The notes: generated by a model not told the origin, from the letters alone. Shown: positions 51,519-60,770, numbered from the stretch's first letter. The stretch is DNA of 64,000 nt from Gammaproteobacteria bacterium (GCA_021151625.1 JAGKWY010000027.1:44542-108541); one strand, 5' to 3'. Made by a program: numbers and translations.

Positions 51519-52203
51519 TCCTGCGCGCACCGGTTGGGTTTTCTTTGCACTAGTGTGTCTGCTACTGGGCGCATTCAGTGCGAAACAATTATTTGCTGCA
51601 TTGGCCAATAAACCTCTGGTGCTGGACAGCATACAGTTGTTGCCCGAACCCAAACCCTTGCCACAAATATTGTTGCGTACTGCGGTGGGCGATGCTTTTG
51701 CGCGCGAAAAATTCCAGCAGCAGTGGAGCTTGGTTTTTTTTGGTTTTACGTCCTGCCCGGACTTTTGCCCTATGGAGTTACAAAAGCTGGCTAAATTATT
51801 GAAGCTTGCGCAGCAGGAGGGAAAACAGCTGCAGGTTGTTTTTGTCAGTGTGGACCCTGAGCGCGATTCGGCCACGCGCCTTGCAGAATATGTTGCGTTT
51901 TTTCATCCACAGATTATTGGTCTGCGCGGCGACAATCCGGCTATCGCCAATCTCGCCCGGTTTTTTGGTGCTGCTTACGATCGTTCGGCTATTATCAACA
52001 ATAAAGTGCTCAGCGTTCCGGCGGGCGCGGCTATGCCCTCAGTAGCGGGCGAGCAATATCAGGTAAACCATTCCACACGGGTATTTGTGATTGATCCGCA
52101 AGGCCAATATATAGGTTCTGTGGCCATGGCTTCTGCTGCAGGTTCAGGAGGAATGGCAGATTCTGTTGATCTGTTTTGGTCAGATTTGCAAAAAGTGTTT
52201 TAG
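51508..52203 (+). CDS. SCO1/SenC copper chaperone for cytochrome oxidase
   Basis: SCO proteins load or reduce the CuA site of subunit II. The 231-residue protein has an N-terminal anchor (WVFFALVCLLLGAFSA) and a thioredoxin fold with GFTSCPDFCPMELQ (Cys-x3-Cys), VVFVSVDPERDSATRLAEYV and YQVNHSTRVFVIDPQG with the third copper ligand His. It ends the cox cluster. Confidence 0.94.
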   Translation: MTINPARTGWVFFALVCLLLGAFSAKQLFAALANKPLVLDSIQLLPEPKPLPQILLRTAVGDAFAREKFQQQWSLVFFGFTSCPDFCPMELQKLAKLLKLAQQEGKQLQVVFVSVDPERDSATRLAEYVAFFHPQIIGLRGDNPAIANLARFFGAAYDRSAIINNKVLSVPAGAAMPSVAGEQYQVNHSTRVFVIDPQGQYIGSVAMASAAGSGGMADSVDLFWSDLQKVF

Positions 52204-52400
52204 CGTTGCCAGTTATCGCGCCAGGGGTTTTGAATTTCAATTGTTCTAATGGGGTGCATGAAGTCCAGAAGGGGGCACCCTATACTGATACACAGTGATT
52301 GCAGTTGCTTTTAAGAATAACGACGGTGTTTTCTGCAAAGCTTCACTACTGCCTTGCGGATTGCACAGTTTTCCTTAATCGGTGTAGCTGGAGGCAGGAT

Positions 52401-53000
52401 ATGATTTCCCATGTTGCAGGACTTTTTATTCATCCTCACCAGGAGTGGGAGGAAATTCGCGATACCCAGGAAAGTGTTTCCCATCTTTATTTTGCCCATG
52501 TGCTTTTGCTTGCGCTCATTCCGCCTATTTCCATGTTTATTGGCACTACTAAAGTGGGTTGGACAATTGGCAAGGGCGACCCGGTGATGCTCACCGAATC
52601 CAGTGCGGCCATTATGAGTGTGCTGATGTATTTGGCGATGCTCGCCGGTATTGCGGTCATCGGCGGGTTTATTAACTGGATGGCACGCACCTATGATTCT
52701 GCCCCCGGCCTTGCGCGCTGTATTGTGTTTGCCGCCTACACGGCGACTCCGCTATTTGTAGCGGGGCTCTGTGCACTTTACCCCAATGTGATTCTCACCA
52801 TGCTGGTTGGTATAGCGGCAATTTTTTATACCGTGTATCTGCTGTATATGGGTATTCCGATTTTTATGAAAATTCCGGAAGATGAAGGCTTTATTTATTC
52901 AAGCTCAATTCTCACCATAGGTTTGGTGATGTTTGTATCCATTATGGCGATTACGGTGTTGATTTGGAGTTTTGGTTTTGGACCTGCCTATACATCCTGA
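52401..53000 (+). CDS. Yip1 family inner-membrane protein
   Basis: The ATG at 52401 (MISHVAGLFIHPHQEW) has GGAGG seven bases upstream; a longer open frame to 52299 is unsupported. The 199-residue protein has the Yip1-type start (two short amphipathic helices with HPHQEWEEIRD) and five membrane segments: YFAHVLLLALIPPISMFIG, AIMSVLMYLAMLAGIAVIGGFI, CIVFAAYTATPLFVAGLCALYP, ILTMLVGIAAIFYTVYLLYMG and SILTIGLVMFVSIMAITVLIW. Members are widespread in gammaproteobacteria with no settled function. A terminator follows. Confidence 0.85.
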   Translation: MISHVAGLFIHPHQEWEEIRDTQESVSHLYFAHVLLLALIPPISMFIGTTKVGWTIGKGDPVMLTESSAAIMSVLMYLAMLAGIAVIGGFINWMARTYDSAPGLARCIVFAAYTATPLFVAGLCALYPNVILTMLVGIAAIFYTVYLLYMGIPIFMKIPEDEGFIYSSSILTIGLVMFVSIMAITVLIWSFGFGPAYTS

Positions 53001-53020
53001 TGGTTTCGAAATATGAATAA

Positions 53021-53054
53021 AAAAACGGGCATGGAATTTCATGCCCGTTTTTTA
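53021..53054 (+). terminator. Rho-independent terminator after the Yip1 gene
   Basis: ACGGGCATG / CATGCCCGT (53025-53033, 53040-53048) with a six-base loop and flanking A and T runs. It is symmetrical and can serve the convergent epimerase gene too. Confidence 0.9.
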
Positions 53055-53094
53055 TTGTATCGATTTTTAACTAATTCCACTTCCTGCTAAAGCA

Positions 53095-54069
53095 TCACTG
53101 TGCTTGTAGTTGCAATTTCTTTTCTGCAGCCAGTTCCTGTTTGTACCATTCCAGGGTTTTCTTTATGGCTTCACGAATGGGCGTTGCTCTATATTCAAAA
53201 TGTTGCTCAAATTTACTGCTATCCACGATAAAAGGCTTTTCAAATTCATAAAGCATTTCTACTGTTTCATACGCGCCGGGAACAAAAAGTCCGACGATTC
53301 TCAGCATCAGTGCTCCGGTGCCCGCCATTCGGGGAGTAGTGCCGGCTTCTGCAAAAAAAAGATTCATTAGTTCAGCTTGTGTGATCTTGGGGCTATCATT
53401 CGGAACGTGCCAGATTTGCCCGTAGGCGTCGTCCCGTTCGCCTAGCATTACCAGCGCTTTCCCAAAATCATCGATAAAGGTAAATGTGTGCGGTTGATCA
53501 AGACGACCTATAAGCTGCGCAGTTTTTCCCAAAAGTACAGGTTCAATAGCCCTGTCTCCTAATGCAGAGTCTTTAACTCCAGGACCAAAAAAATCGGACG
53601 CCCGTCCGATTACAACAGGTAATTTTCCTTCCTGGTGCGCTCGCATGGCCGACTCCGCCATTTGCGCACGAGTGCGGCCTTTTCTGGTTGTTGCGTTAAT
53701 TGGAAGTTTTTCATGAATTAATTCATTGGTCGGGCCGTACATATATAAATTATCGGCGATTACCAGTTTTGCATTGATACTTGCGACAGCTTCAATAATG
53801 TTCGCTTGTAAGCCTGGAAATTTTTGCGGCCATTCGTGATAGTGAGGTTGCGCACATTGATAGACATGGCTGGAGCCTTGTATGGCATCGCGCAAACTGT
53901 CAAATGAATATGCATCAGCTTTGATTATTTCGACCGAAGGAGACACTTGTGCTTCCCCCCGCGTGTTAATCATGCGTACGGATAAACCTTTACTCAATAA
54001 TGCACGCATAACTGCCATGCCCAGCGGGCCGGTACCTAAAATAGTGTGAAGTTCAGAAGATATTGCCAT
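53095..54069 (-). CDS. NAD-dependent epimerase/dehydratase-like protein (extended SDR)
   Basis: The 324-residue protein opens with HTILGTGPLGMAVMRALLSKG, the Rossmann GxGxxG. It continues with VEIIKADAYSFDSLRDAI, HVYQCAQPHYHEWPQKF and NLYMYGP (Tyr of the SDR site, with the Lys position not conserved in the usual way) and TFIDDFGKALVML. It therefore looks like an atypical extended SDR of the NmrA/epimerase type. The start has only a weak GGGA signal. It stands alone between the Yip1 gene and hemL. Substrate unknown. Confidence 0.82.
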   Translation of the reverse strand: MAISSELHTILGTGPLGMAVMRALLSKGLSVRMINTRGEAQVSPSVEIIKADAYSFDSLRDAIQGSSHVYQCAQPHYHEWPQKFPGLQANIIEAVASINAKLVIADNLYMYGPTNELIHEKLPINATTRKGRTRAQMAESAMRAHQEGKLPVVIGRASDFFGPGVKDSALGDRAIEPVLLGKTAQLIGRLDQPHTFTFIDDFGKALVMLGERDDAYGQIWHVPNDSPKITQAELMNLFFAEAGTTPRMAGTGALMLRIVGLFVPGAYETVEMLYEFEKPFIVDSSKFEQHFEYRATPIREAIKKTLEWYKQELAAEKKLQLQAQ

Positions 54070-54420
54070 GTCGAAGTGGTCCCAATAAAAAGATGAAAAA
54101 GTTCCTTCGTCGATTAGCGTAAATGCGGCGACTTTAAAATCGGCCGAATCATAGCTTACTTATTCTTGGCCTGGCTAGCGCGTGGCTATCTCAGGAGATT
54201 GTTGCTGTTTAAATTCTTGCTGTTACGCCGTAAAAATTCTGAAAAATTTTCGGGAAAACAGTTTTTGATTGGAAATAATATTGCAACAACTGGAGAGTGA
54301 GCTGTTTATTGGTTGATGGTTACCGGTCACAAAATATTTGTGATACATGCCACTGTGGGCCAAATGGAAAATCCCCGGCCGAGTGGTTAGCGGGGGATTT
54401 TTTGCGGATTTTCCAGAGGA
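54070..54420. other. 350-base intergenic region with palindrome
   Basis: This A/T-rich region separates two minus-strand genes. TCACAAA ATA TTTGTGA (54327-54343) is a perfect inverted repeat with a three-base centre and looks like a regulator-binding site. It is followed 25 bases later by the hairpin at 54368-54403. No coding frame was recognised. A small RNA ending at that hairpin on the plus strand is possible. Confidence 0.45.
54368..54403. terminator. terminator downstream of hemL
   Basis: AAAATCCCC (54368-54376) pairs with GGGGATTTT (54393-54401) across a 16-base loop. The longer T run (six) is on the plus strand; the minus strand, where hemL is read, has four. It serves hemL in all probability, and would end any plus-strand transcript as well. 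Confidence 0.6.
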
Positions 54421-55701
54421 TTAAAGCGACTTAAAAACTTCTTTGGCTGCCGCGAGGGTTTCGGCAATATCCTGATCTGTATGTGCGGCAGACATAAAAC
54501 CTGCTTCGTAAGATGCCGGCGCTAAATAGATTCCACGCTCCAGCATGCCGTGGAAAAATTTATTGAAGCGTGGAATATCGCAGGCCATTACCTGTTTGAA
54601 GTTGGTGACTTTTCTCTCGCTGGTAAAGAAGAAACCAAACATGCTGCCAACGTGGTTGGTAGTAAATGGAATACCTGCTTCATCGGCGAGTTTTTGCAAT
54701 CCTTCGATTAATTGTGTAGTGCGTGCGCTGAGGTTTTTGTAAAAATCCGGTTGTTCCAACAATTCCAGGGTTTTTAGTCCGGCAGCCATAGCCACAGGAT
54801 TTCCTGACAAGGTTCCCGCCTGATAAACAGGGCCGGAAGGCGCGATCATTTGCATAATATCGCGGCGGCCACCGAAGGCGCCCACGGGCATTCCGCCGCC
54901 AATCACTTTTCCAAGCGTAGTTATATCGGCTTTGATGTTGTAATAGCCCTGCGCACCTGTGTGGCTAACACGGAAGCCGGTCATGACTTCATCCAAAATT
55001 AATACGCTGCCGTATTGATCGCAGACTTCGCGCAGGCATTCCAAAAATCCAGGCACCGGTGGAACGCAATTCATATTGCCCACTACTGGCTCAACAATAA
55101 TGCAGGCGATTTGCTCACCGAGTGTGGCAAAACATTCGCGCACTTGTTCGGCATTGTTGTAGTCGAGGGTGATGGTGTGATCGGCCAATACTGCCGGCAC
55201 GCCCGGTGAGCTGGGCACACCGAGGGTTAATGCCCCTGAGCCGGCTTTGATTAGCAGTGAATCCGAGTGACCGTGATAGCAGCCCTCGAATTTAATAATT
55301 TTGTCGCGCTTGGTGAAGGCGCGTGCTAAGCGAATGGCGCTCATGGTGGCTTCAGTGCCGGAGCTGACAAAGCGCACCATATCCATGCCCGGCATTAATG
55401 CGCAGAGTTTTTCGGCAAGCGTGGTTTCGCGCTCGGTGGGTGCGCCAAAACTTAAACCATGTTTGGCCGCTTCGATAACCGCGTTAATAACCTCCGGATG
55501 CGCATGCCCCAACACCATGGGGCCCCAGCTTTGTACGTAGTCGATATAGCGTTTTTTATCGGCGTCCCACGCATAGGCTCCCAATGCTTTTTCAAAAAAT
55601 ATGGGCGTGCCACCGACGGCTTTAAATGCGCGTACTGGTGAGTTAACACCACCGGGAATATGTTTTTGGGCTTGTAAAAATAATTCTTCTGAACGACTCA
55701 T
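54421..55701 (-). CDS. hemL: glutamate-1-semialdehyde 2,1-aminomutase HemL
   Basis: HemL makes 5-aminolevulinate, the first committed heme precursor in the C5 pathway. The 426-residue PLP enzyme has HIPGGVNSPVRAF near the N-terminus, SSGTEATMSAIRLARAFT, YHGHSDSLL, LILDEVMTGFRV and TTLGKVIGGGMPVGAFGG with the PLP Lys. Length and motifs are complete. It is last in the likely operon hemJ-thiE-hemL, with 12 bases after thiE. Confidence 0.96.
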   Translation of the reverse strand: MSRSEELFLQAQKHIPGGVNSPVRAFKAVGGTPIFFEKALGAYAWDADKKRYIDYVQSWGPMVLGHAHPEVINAVIEAAKHGLSFGAPTERETTLAEKLCALMPGMDMVRFVSSGTEATMSAIRLARAFTKRDKIIKFEGCYHGHSDSLLIKAGSGALTLGVPSSPGVPAVLADHTITLDYNNAEQVRECFATLGEQIACIIVEPVVGNMNCVPPVPGFLECLREVCDQYGSVLILDEVMTGFRVSHTGAQGYYNIKADITTLGKVIGGGMPVGAFGGRRDIMQMIAPSGPVYQAGTLSGNPVAMAAGLKTLELLEQPDFYKNLSARTTQLIEGLQKLADEAGIPFTTNHVGSMFGFFFTSERKVTNFKQVMACDIPRFNKFFHGMLERGIYLAPASYEAGFMSAAHTDQDIAETLAAAKEVFKSL

Positions 55702-55713
55702 AATGGATCCTGA

Positions 55714-56325
55714 TTATTTGCAATCGATAAAATTTTGCGCAACTTGTTTAACGTCTTCTGCTGAAAACAATTCATGGCACACGGCGATCATGTCAGCGCC
55801 TGCGTCTAATAAAATATGGGCATTACTCAAGGTAATTCCGCCAATCACTACCACTGGAATAGTGGGGAATTTTGTTTTTGCTTCACTGATCAGGGTGAAC
55901 TTTGCCGGGCGTGCATTGGGTTTGGTGTGCGAGGGAAAAAAGCGCCCGAAAGCAATATAGCTGGCACCATCATTGACTGCTTGTTGCGCCAGCGCTAACG
56001 AGTCATGGCAGGTTACACCGATAATTGCTGCATCACCCAATAATTTTCGCGCAGCTTGCGCGCTGCCATCGTCTTGCCCCAAATGCACACCATGGGCATT
56101 TACCGCCTGCGCCAGCTGCACATCGTCATTCACAATTAATGCGGCTTGATATTGATTGCAGAGCGCAACCAATTGTTGCGCTTCTTGTATCCGTTTTGTG
56201 CTATCGCTGGATTTATCGCGATACTGAATCCACTTACAGCCGGCTTGCAGCGTACTTTCCACGGCAGTAAATAATTTATCGCCGGGCAGGAGTTGTGAAT
56301 CGGTAATCGCGTAAAGAATGCTCAT
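55714..56325 (-). CDS. thiE: thiamine phosphate synthase ThiE
   Basis: ThiE couples the pyrimidine and thiazole halves to thiamine phosphate. The 203-residue TIM barrel has CKWIQYRDKSSD (pyrophosphate), LIVNDDVQLA, GVHLGQDD, VTCHDSLALAQQAVNDGASYIAFG and IPVVVIGGITLSNA with conserved Gly. It lies eight bases after the hemJ gene and 12 before hemL. The mixture of thiamine and heme genes is common in gammaproteobacteria (thiE-hemL). Confidence 0.94.
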   Translation of the reverse strand: MSILYAITDSQLLPGDKLFTAVESTLQAGCKWIQYRDKSSDSTKRIQEAQQLVALCNQYQAALIVNDDVQLAQAVNAHGVHLGQDDGSAQAARKLLGDAAIIGVTCHDSLALAQQAVNDGASYIAFGRFFPSHTKPNARPAKFTLISEAKTKFPTIPVVVIGGITLSNAHILLDAGADMIAVCHELFSAEDVKQVAQNFIDCK

Positions 56326-56333
56326 AATGCGCT

Positions 56334-56759
56334 CTATTGAAATGGCTTAACCACTACCAAAATTACAATGCCGAATAATAAAAATACCGGCAGTTCGTTA
56401 AACACGCGAAAGAACTTATGGCTTTTGGTACAGCGATCATCGCGCAGCTGTTTCCAGTAAACGATACAGGCGTGATGGTAAGCGGCCATTAATGAGACGA
56501 GCGTTAGTTTGCACCAGTACCAAATTTGCGTTGAATAATAGTCCCAGCCGATCCAACTCATCCAGGTGCCAAACACAAATACGGCGATCATCGAGGGATT
56601 GGCGATGCCGCGCAGCAGTTTGCGCTCCATAATTTTAAAACGCTCGCGACTAATCTCATCTTCACTCATAGCGTGATAAACAAACAGGCGCGGCAAATAA
56701 AACAGTGCGGACATCCAGGTGATAACAAAAATAATATGCAGGGCTTTTATCCAGAGCAT
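56334..56759 (-). CDS. hemJ: HemJ (CopD-like) protoporphyrinogen oxidase
   Basis: HemJ oxidises protoporphyrinogen IX in bacteria lacking HemG or HemY. The 141-residue membrane protein has four helices and the family positions ALHIIFVITWMSALFYLPRLFVYH (His and Arg/Tyr), ANPSMIAVFVFGTWMSW, WYWCKLTLVSLMAAYHHACI with paired His, and RVFNELPVFLLFGIVILVVVKPF. The conserved His/Lys that bind heme are visible. It is the first gene of the hemJ-thiE-hemL set. Confidence 0.88.
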   Translation of the reverse strand: MLWIKALHIIFVITWMSALFYLPRLFVYHAMSEDEISRERFKIMERKLLRGIANPSMIAVFVFGTWMSWIGWDYYSTQIWYWCKLTLVSLMAAYHHACIVYWKQLRDDRCTKSHKFFRVFNELPVFLLFGIVILVVVKPFQ

Positions 56760-56782
56760 TTAGTAAATCCAATTAATGAAAA

Positions 56783-56904
56783 TGTTATTGCCACTGATCC
56801 GCTACAGGATTCAAGACACGCCGTAAATCCATCCATGGAGGCTTGTCGTCGACATCCCTGTCTCCGACAGTCTTGAATCCTGTAGCGGATCAGCAGCAAT
56901 AACA
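56783..56904. repeat. 122-bp extragenic inverted-repeat element
   Basis: Two 35-base arms (56783-56817 and 56870-56904) are inverted copies with about three mismatches; their inner 22 bases (GATCCGCTACAGGATTCAAG plus AC) pair perfectly. The 52-base centre holds CCATCCATGGAGG and GTCGTCGACATCC, shorter palindromes of the kind found in dispersed extragenic elements of marine gammaproteobacteria. It lies between two minus-strand genes. No transposase is near, and no second copy is in the window. Confidence 0.8.
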
Positions 56905-56911
56905 ATCTGAT

Positions 56912-58663
56912 TTAAATTCGATAGTAGTTATCAATTTTCTCGCGACTGATAATACCCAGTGGTTGATGGGCATTATCAATCGATTCCACCCAGAGCACAT
57001 CGACCTGCTGGCGATTCATCAACTCCAGCGCTTCATATAAATTGGCATCGGCGGGGATGCGTACCAAATCATACCGCCGTGCGGGAATTTCCAGCAGATT
57101 AATTTCGGTAATTTGTGAATCACCGACGTTGGCTAGTTGTTGTAGATAGCTTGCCAGATCAGCAGGTTGCAGGAGTTGCTGATTATCGCGCAATAAAATC
57201 CAATGCGGGCGATGACTTAATAATTGTTCGGCGGCGCTGGGGATAATTGAGGCTGGAGTTTCTGCCAGATGGCGATCCATCAACCCGCGCACGCCGGTTC
57301 GGCTGAGCAAGTGTTCCATCGCTTCTGCGCTGCGGAATTTTCCCTGGATACTCAGTACGTGTTGAAACAGGCCGTCGCAGCGGAACACCCAGCGGGTACA
57401 CAGGCAGGCAGCAATCACCACCAACATGCTGGGAAAAATAATATTTGGGTTATAGGTGAGCTCCAAAATCGCCATCATTGCCGCCAATGGGGCATTGAGA
57501 GTAGCGCCCATCATTGCGCCCATACCGAGAATTACATAAAAACCAATGGCGCTGGCGGAGTCAGGCATGATCATTTGCGCCAGGCTGCCCACCGCACCAC
57601 CAACGCAGGCGCCGATAAACAATAATGGTCCCACCACACCTCCGGGCATACCTACGCCCAAACTAATGGAAGTAGCAAAGAGCTTGGTGACGGCAATTGC
57701 CAGTAGCAACCAGAAACCTATATCGCCTGCCAGTGCGCTACTGATGGTGTCGTAACCCACACCCATAATCTGTGGAATCCACAGGGCGCAGGTACCGGTA
57801 AATAATCCCGCCAGAGCAAAACGCAGGGAGATAGGGCGATTCAACGCCCAGCGGCAGGCGCCGCCATGTATTCGTATGTAAGCTGCCGCGAATATCGCCA
57901 CCGCTAGGCCGACCATGCCCATGAGAGGCAACTCGCGCAAATCGCCCATTACTGATTGGGCGTTCATAAAGGCGATTTCCGGGCCGAAGGCCAGACGGGT
58001 CATGGTTGCGCCTGCAACTGCTGCAAGGGTCACCGGGATAAAACCCACAATGGTGTATTCCATCATCACCACTTCCATGGCGAAGATCACCCCGGCCATA
58101 GGTGTGTTAAAGCAGGCGGCAATCGCGGCGGCAACACCGCATCCTGCTAAAGGGCGCAAAGAGTTTGCAGGCAGTTTTAACCATTGGCCCAGCAGGCTAC
58201 CGGTACCGGCGCCCAGGTGAACAGCTGGCCCTTCGCGCCCGACCGATTGCCCGGTCAGCAAGCAAGCGGCACCGCCAAAAAACTGGTTGGCGAAGTTGCC
58301 CGGCGGCATTCGCCCCTGATGGTTTTGCAGGCGATCCATTACATGGCCAATACTGGTGGCGTGATGGCGTTTGTCTACACACTGGAGAATTAGCCCTAGA
58401 ATCACTGCGCCAGTAATGGGGAGTGCGAAGTGAAGCAGGCTGCTGATGGCTTCGAAGTTTTCGAAGCTGCCAGGCAGGAAGTGGCCAAGGGGAATTTCCA
58501 CCGCCCAGCGAAACAACACAATAATTGCGCCAGCGATAATACCGGTGAGTAAACCCAACAGGGTTAAATGGGGGAGGGAGTCGCCGCGGGCCAATTTATC
58601 GCGCAGGGATTCCGCCCGGCGGTTCAGGTATTTTTGCGGTCTGGTACTGGCGGGGTCGGACAC
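56912..58663 (-). CDS. ClC-type chloride channel/antiporter with CBS domains
   Basis: The 583-residue protein starts with GTG at 58663 (AGGA upstream). It has 10 or more membrane helices with the ClC filter segments: GQSVGREGPAVHLGAGTGSL (gating Glu), MEVVMMEYT and GVGMPGGVVGPLLFIGACVGG. The C-terminal 140 residues carry two CBS domains (LLSRTGVRGLMDRHLAETPASIIP, LYEALELMNRQQVDVLWVES). The conserved gating Glu supports Cl-/H+ exchange; the CBS pair may bind nucleotides. It is separated from hemJ by the inverted-repeat element. Confidence 0.9.
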   Translation of the reverse strand: MSDPASTRPQKYLNRRAESLRDKLARGDSLPHLTLLGLLTGIIAGAIIVLFRWAVEIPLGHFLPGSFENFEAISSLLHFALPITGAVILGLILQCVDKRHHATSIGHVMDRLQNHQGRMPPGNFANQFFGGAACLLTGQSVGREGPAVHLGAGTGSLLGQWLKLPANSLRPLAGCGVAAAIAACFNTPMAGVIFAMEVVMMEYTIVGFIPVTLAAVAGATMTRLAFGPEIAFMNAQSVMGDLRELPLMGMVGLAVAIFAAAYIRIHGGACRWALNRPISLRFALAGLFTGTCALWIPQIMGVGYDTISSALAGDIGFWLLLAIAVTKLFATSISLGVGMPGGVVGPLLFIGACVGGAVGSLAQMIMPDSASAIGFYVILGMGAMMGATLNAPLAAMMAILELTYNPNIIFPSMLVVIAACLCTRWVFRCDGLFQHVLSIQGKFRSAEAMEHLLSRTGVRGLMDRHLAETPASIIPSAAEQLLSHRPHWILLRDNQQLLQPADLASYLQQLANVGDSQITEINLLEIPARRYDLVRIPADANLYEALELMNRQQVDVLWVESIDNAHQPLGIISREKIDNYYRI

Positions 58664-58879
58664 GGAGTCTTCCTGTTATGAGATAGCCTGTTATTAAATC
58701 GCCTGCTATTAAATCAGGAGTAGCGGCAGCTTTTTCTTTCGATTTGCCGGCAAGCCTCTTATGATAGCCGTCTTTTCATTGTCGCCAGCGACGACAGGCG
58801 CCAGCATAGCAACTGGCGAATCCTGTGTCCCGGCATTGTACGACTGCATTGTAACGACTAGTTGATTTGGAGGTTTGAG

Positions 58880-59926
58880 GTGATTAAAGCAGCCATTGTT
58901 GGCGGAACAGGTTATACCGGCGTGGAGTTGTTGCGCTTGTTGGCCAAGCATCCACAGGTAGAAGTGACTGTTATTACCTCGCGTGCCGAAGCTGGCGTAA
59001 AAGTAGCGGATATGTATCCGAGTTTACGCGGTCATATCGACCTTGCTTTTACCGAACCGGATGTAGCGGTATTGGGTGAATGTGATGTGGTGTTCTTCGC
59101 TACCCCTCACGGCGTAGCGCAAAACATGATGGGCGCTCTGATGAATACCAAGGCGCGTATTGTCGATTTGTCGGCCGACTTCCGTATTCGCGATGTTCCC
59201 CTGTGGGAAAAATGGTACAACCAAACCCACGGTGCACCTGATTTGGTTGCTCAAGCCGTTTATGGGTTGCCGGAAGTGAACCGTGACAAGATTCGTACCG
59301 CCAAGCTGGTGGCTTGCCCTGGCTGCTATCCAACCGCAACCCAATTGGGTTATTTGCCGCTGATTGAAAACAATCTGGTGGACCCAACCCGCTTGATTTC
59401 TAACGCAGCCAGCGGTGCCAGCGGTGCTGGTCGTCAAGCCAAGATCGATAATCTGCTGATGGAAATCAGCGATAGTTTCAAAGCATACGGCGTGGCCGGG
59501 CATCGTCATTTGCCGGAAATCGAGCAGGGTCTGCGCGATGTGCAGCCAGTCGGTGCTGCACCAGCATCTCTGACATTTGTGCCACATCTGTTGCCAATTA
59601 TTCGCGGTATTCACGCCACGCTGTACGCGACTGCATTAGATGTGAGCAAGTTGCCGGATTTGCAAAAGCTCTACGAACAGCGCTATGCCAATGAGCCGTT
59701 TGTGGATGTATTACCCGCCGGTGAATTGCCACAAACGAGAAGTGTGAAAGGTTCCAATGTGTGCCGTATCTCGGTGTTGCGCCCGCAACAACGCGATACT
59801 GTTGTCGTACTCTCGGTCATCGACAATCTCACCAAGGGTGCGTCAGGTCAGGCTATCCAGAATATGAACATTATGTTTGGTTTTGATGAGCGCGCCGGTC
59901 TGGATGTAGTGGCATTGATGCCTTAA
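58880..59926 (+). CDS. argC: N-acetyl-gamma-glutamyl-phosphate reductase ArgC
   Basis: ArgC reduces N-acetylglutamyl phosphate to the semialdehyde in arginine synthesis. The start is GTG at 58880 with GGAGG seven bases upstream; a TTG at 58862 is less likely. The 348-residue protein has IKAAIVGGTGYTGVELLRLL, DVVFFATPHGVAQNMM, SADFRI, the catalytic VACPGCYPTATQL and AYGVAGHRHLPEIEQGL. Length typical. It starts the run argC - DUF6776 - bactofilin - erpA. Confidence 0.96.
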   Translation: MIKAAIVGGTGYTGVELLRLLAKHPQVEVTVITSRAEAGVKVADMYPSLRGHIDLAFTEPDVAVLGECDVVFFATPHGVAQNMMGALMNTKARIVDLSADFRIRDVPLWEKWYNQTHGAPDLVAQAVYGLPEVNRDKIRTAKLVACPGCYPTATQLGYLPLIENNLVDPTRLISNAASGASGAGRQAKIDNLLMEISDSFKAYGVAGHRHLPEIEQGLRDVQPVGAAPASLTFVPHLLPIIRGIHATLYATALDVSKLPDLQKLYEQRYANEPFVDVLPAGELPQTRSVKGSNVCRISVLRPQQRDTVVVLSVIDNLTKGASGQAIQNMNIMFGFDERAGLDVVALMP

Positions 59927-59995
59927 TCCTTTGATTTTTACGCGGGGCAGGTTGCTGCCTCGCCAATAATAACAACACGAACACGATACTTTTTT

Positions 59996-60748
59996 ATGGC
60001 CAAAGTTAAAGGCTCCCCGGTTTATCGCCTCAAGGTGGTTCCTCATCGCCCTGTTAAAGCGGCGTTGATTGCGCTGTTCTTTTTATCACTGGTCGTAGCA
60101 GCATTGGTGGCAACTTATCACTATGCGCAAATCCTGGCAGGTAATGAGCGATTGACCTTGCAGGAAGCACAGGAATTACGCGCACAACTGGAAAAAGTCA
60201 CCCAAGAGGCAGAGGAGTCGCGACGTGAGCTGACTCGTTTACAGGTGGGGGCTGAGGTTGATCGCCAAGCGGGTGAGGAGATGCGCAAGCGAGTGCTTGA
60301 TTTGCGCGAAGAAAAGGCCGCACTGGAACGTGACATCGATGTGTATCGCATTATGACCTCGGACAAAAACAAAAACCCCAAGGGCATTAGCTTTGGCGTT
60401 TTTTCTGTATCCGCCTTGCCGGATAACAGACATCAGCTAAAACTGGTGGTGCAGAAGCTGGCGGAAGGCGATGACGATTTCACCGGGCAATTGAAATTCA
60501 TAGTGGTTGGGCAAAAAGAAGGTCAAGAGACCAAGATATCCCTCCATGAGTTGGTCGTTTCCAAAGTTGGTGCCGAGCCACTGACGGAAAATATTCCCCT
60601 TAACTTCAAGTTCTTCCAAAACATCGAAACGGAAATCGTACTACCGGAGGGGTTTGTTCCTTCGCGCGTTGAGTTGGCAGTGAAGGCTGATACCAAGCGC
60701 GCCCCGGTAACAGTGGAAGGACAACTTGAGTGGCCTGAAATCAAATAG
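59996..60748 (+). CDS. DUF6776-like membrane-anchored coiled-coil protein
   Basis: The 250-residue protein has a basic start, one membrane helix (AALIALFFLSLVVAALVATYHY, about 21-42), a heptad-rich coiled coil (LQEAQELRAQLEKVTQEAEE to KRVLDLREEKAALERDIDVY, about 52-115) and a beta-rich periplasmic domain (about 125-250: KGISFGVFSVSALPDNRHQLKLVVQ, LPEGFVPSRVELAVK). The layout matches DUF6776 proteins found before a bactofilin in pseudomonads. Its function is unknown; with the bactofilin it may help link cytoskeleton and envelope. Confidence 0.8.
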   Translation: MAKVKGSPVYRLKVVPHRPVKAALIALFFLSLVVAALVATYHYAQILAGNERLTLQEAQELRAQLEKVTQEAEESRRELTRLQVGAEVDRQAGEEMRKRVLDLREEKAALERDIDVYRIMTSDKNKNPKGISFGVFSVSALPDNRHQLKLVVQKLAEGDDDFTGQLKFIVVGQKEGQETKISLHELVVSKVGAEPLTENIPLNFKFFQNIETEIVLPEGFVPSRVELAVKADTKRAPVTVEGQLEWPEIK

Positions 60749-60770
60749 CAGTTTTGCTAAGGAGCAATGA

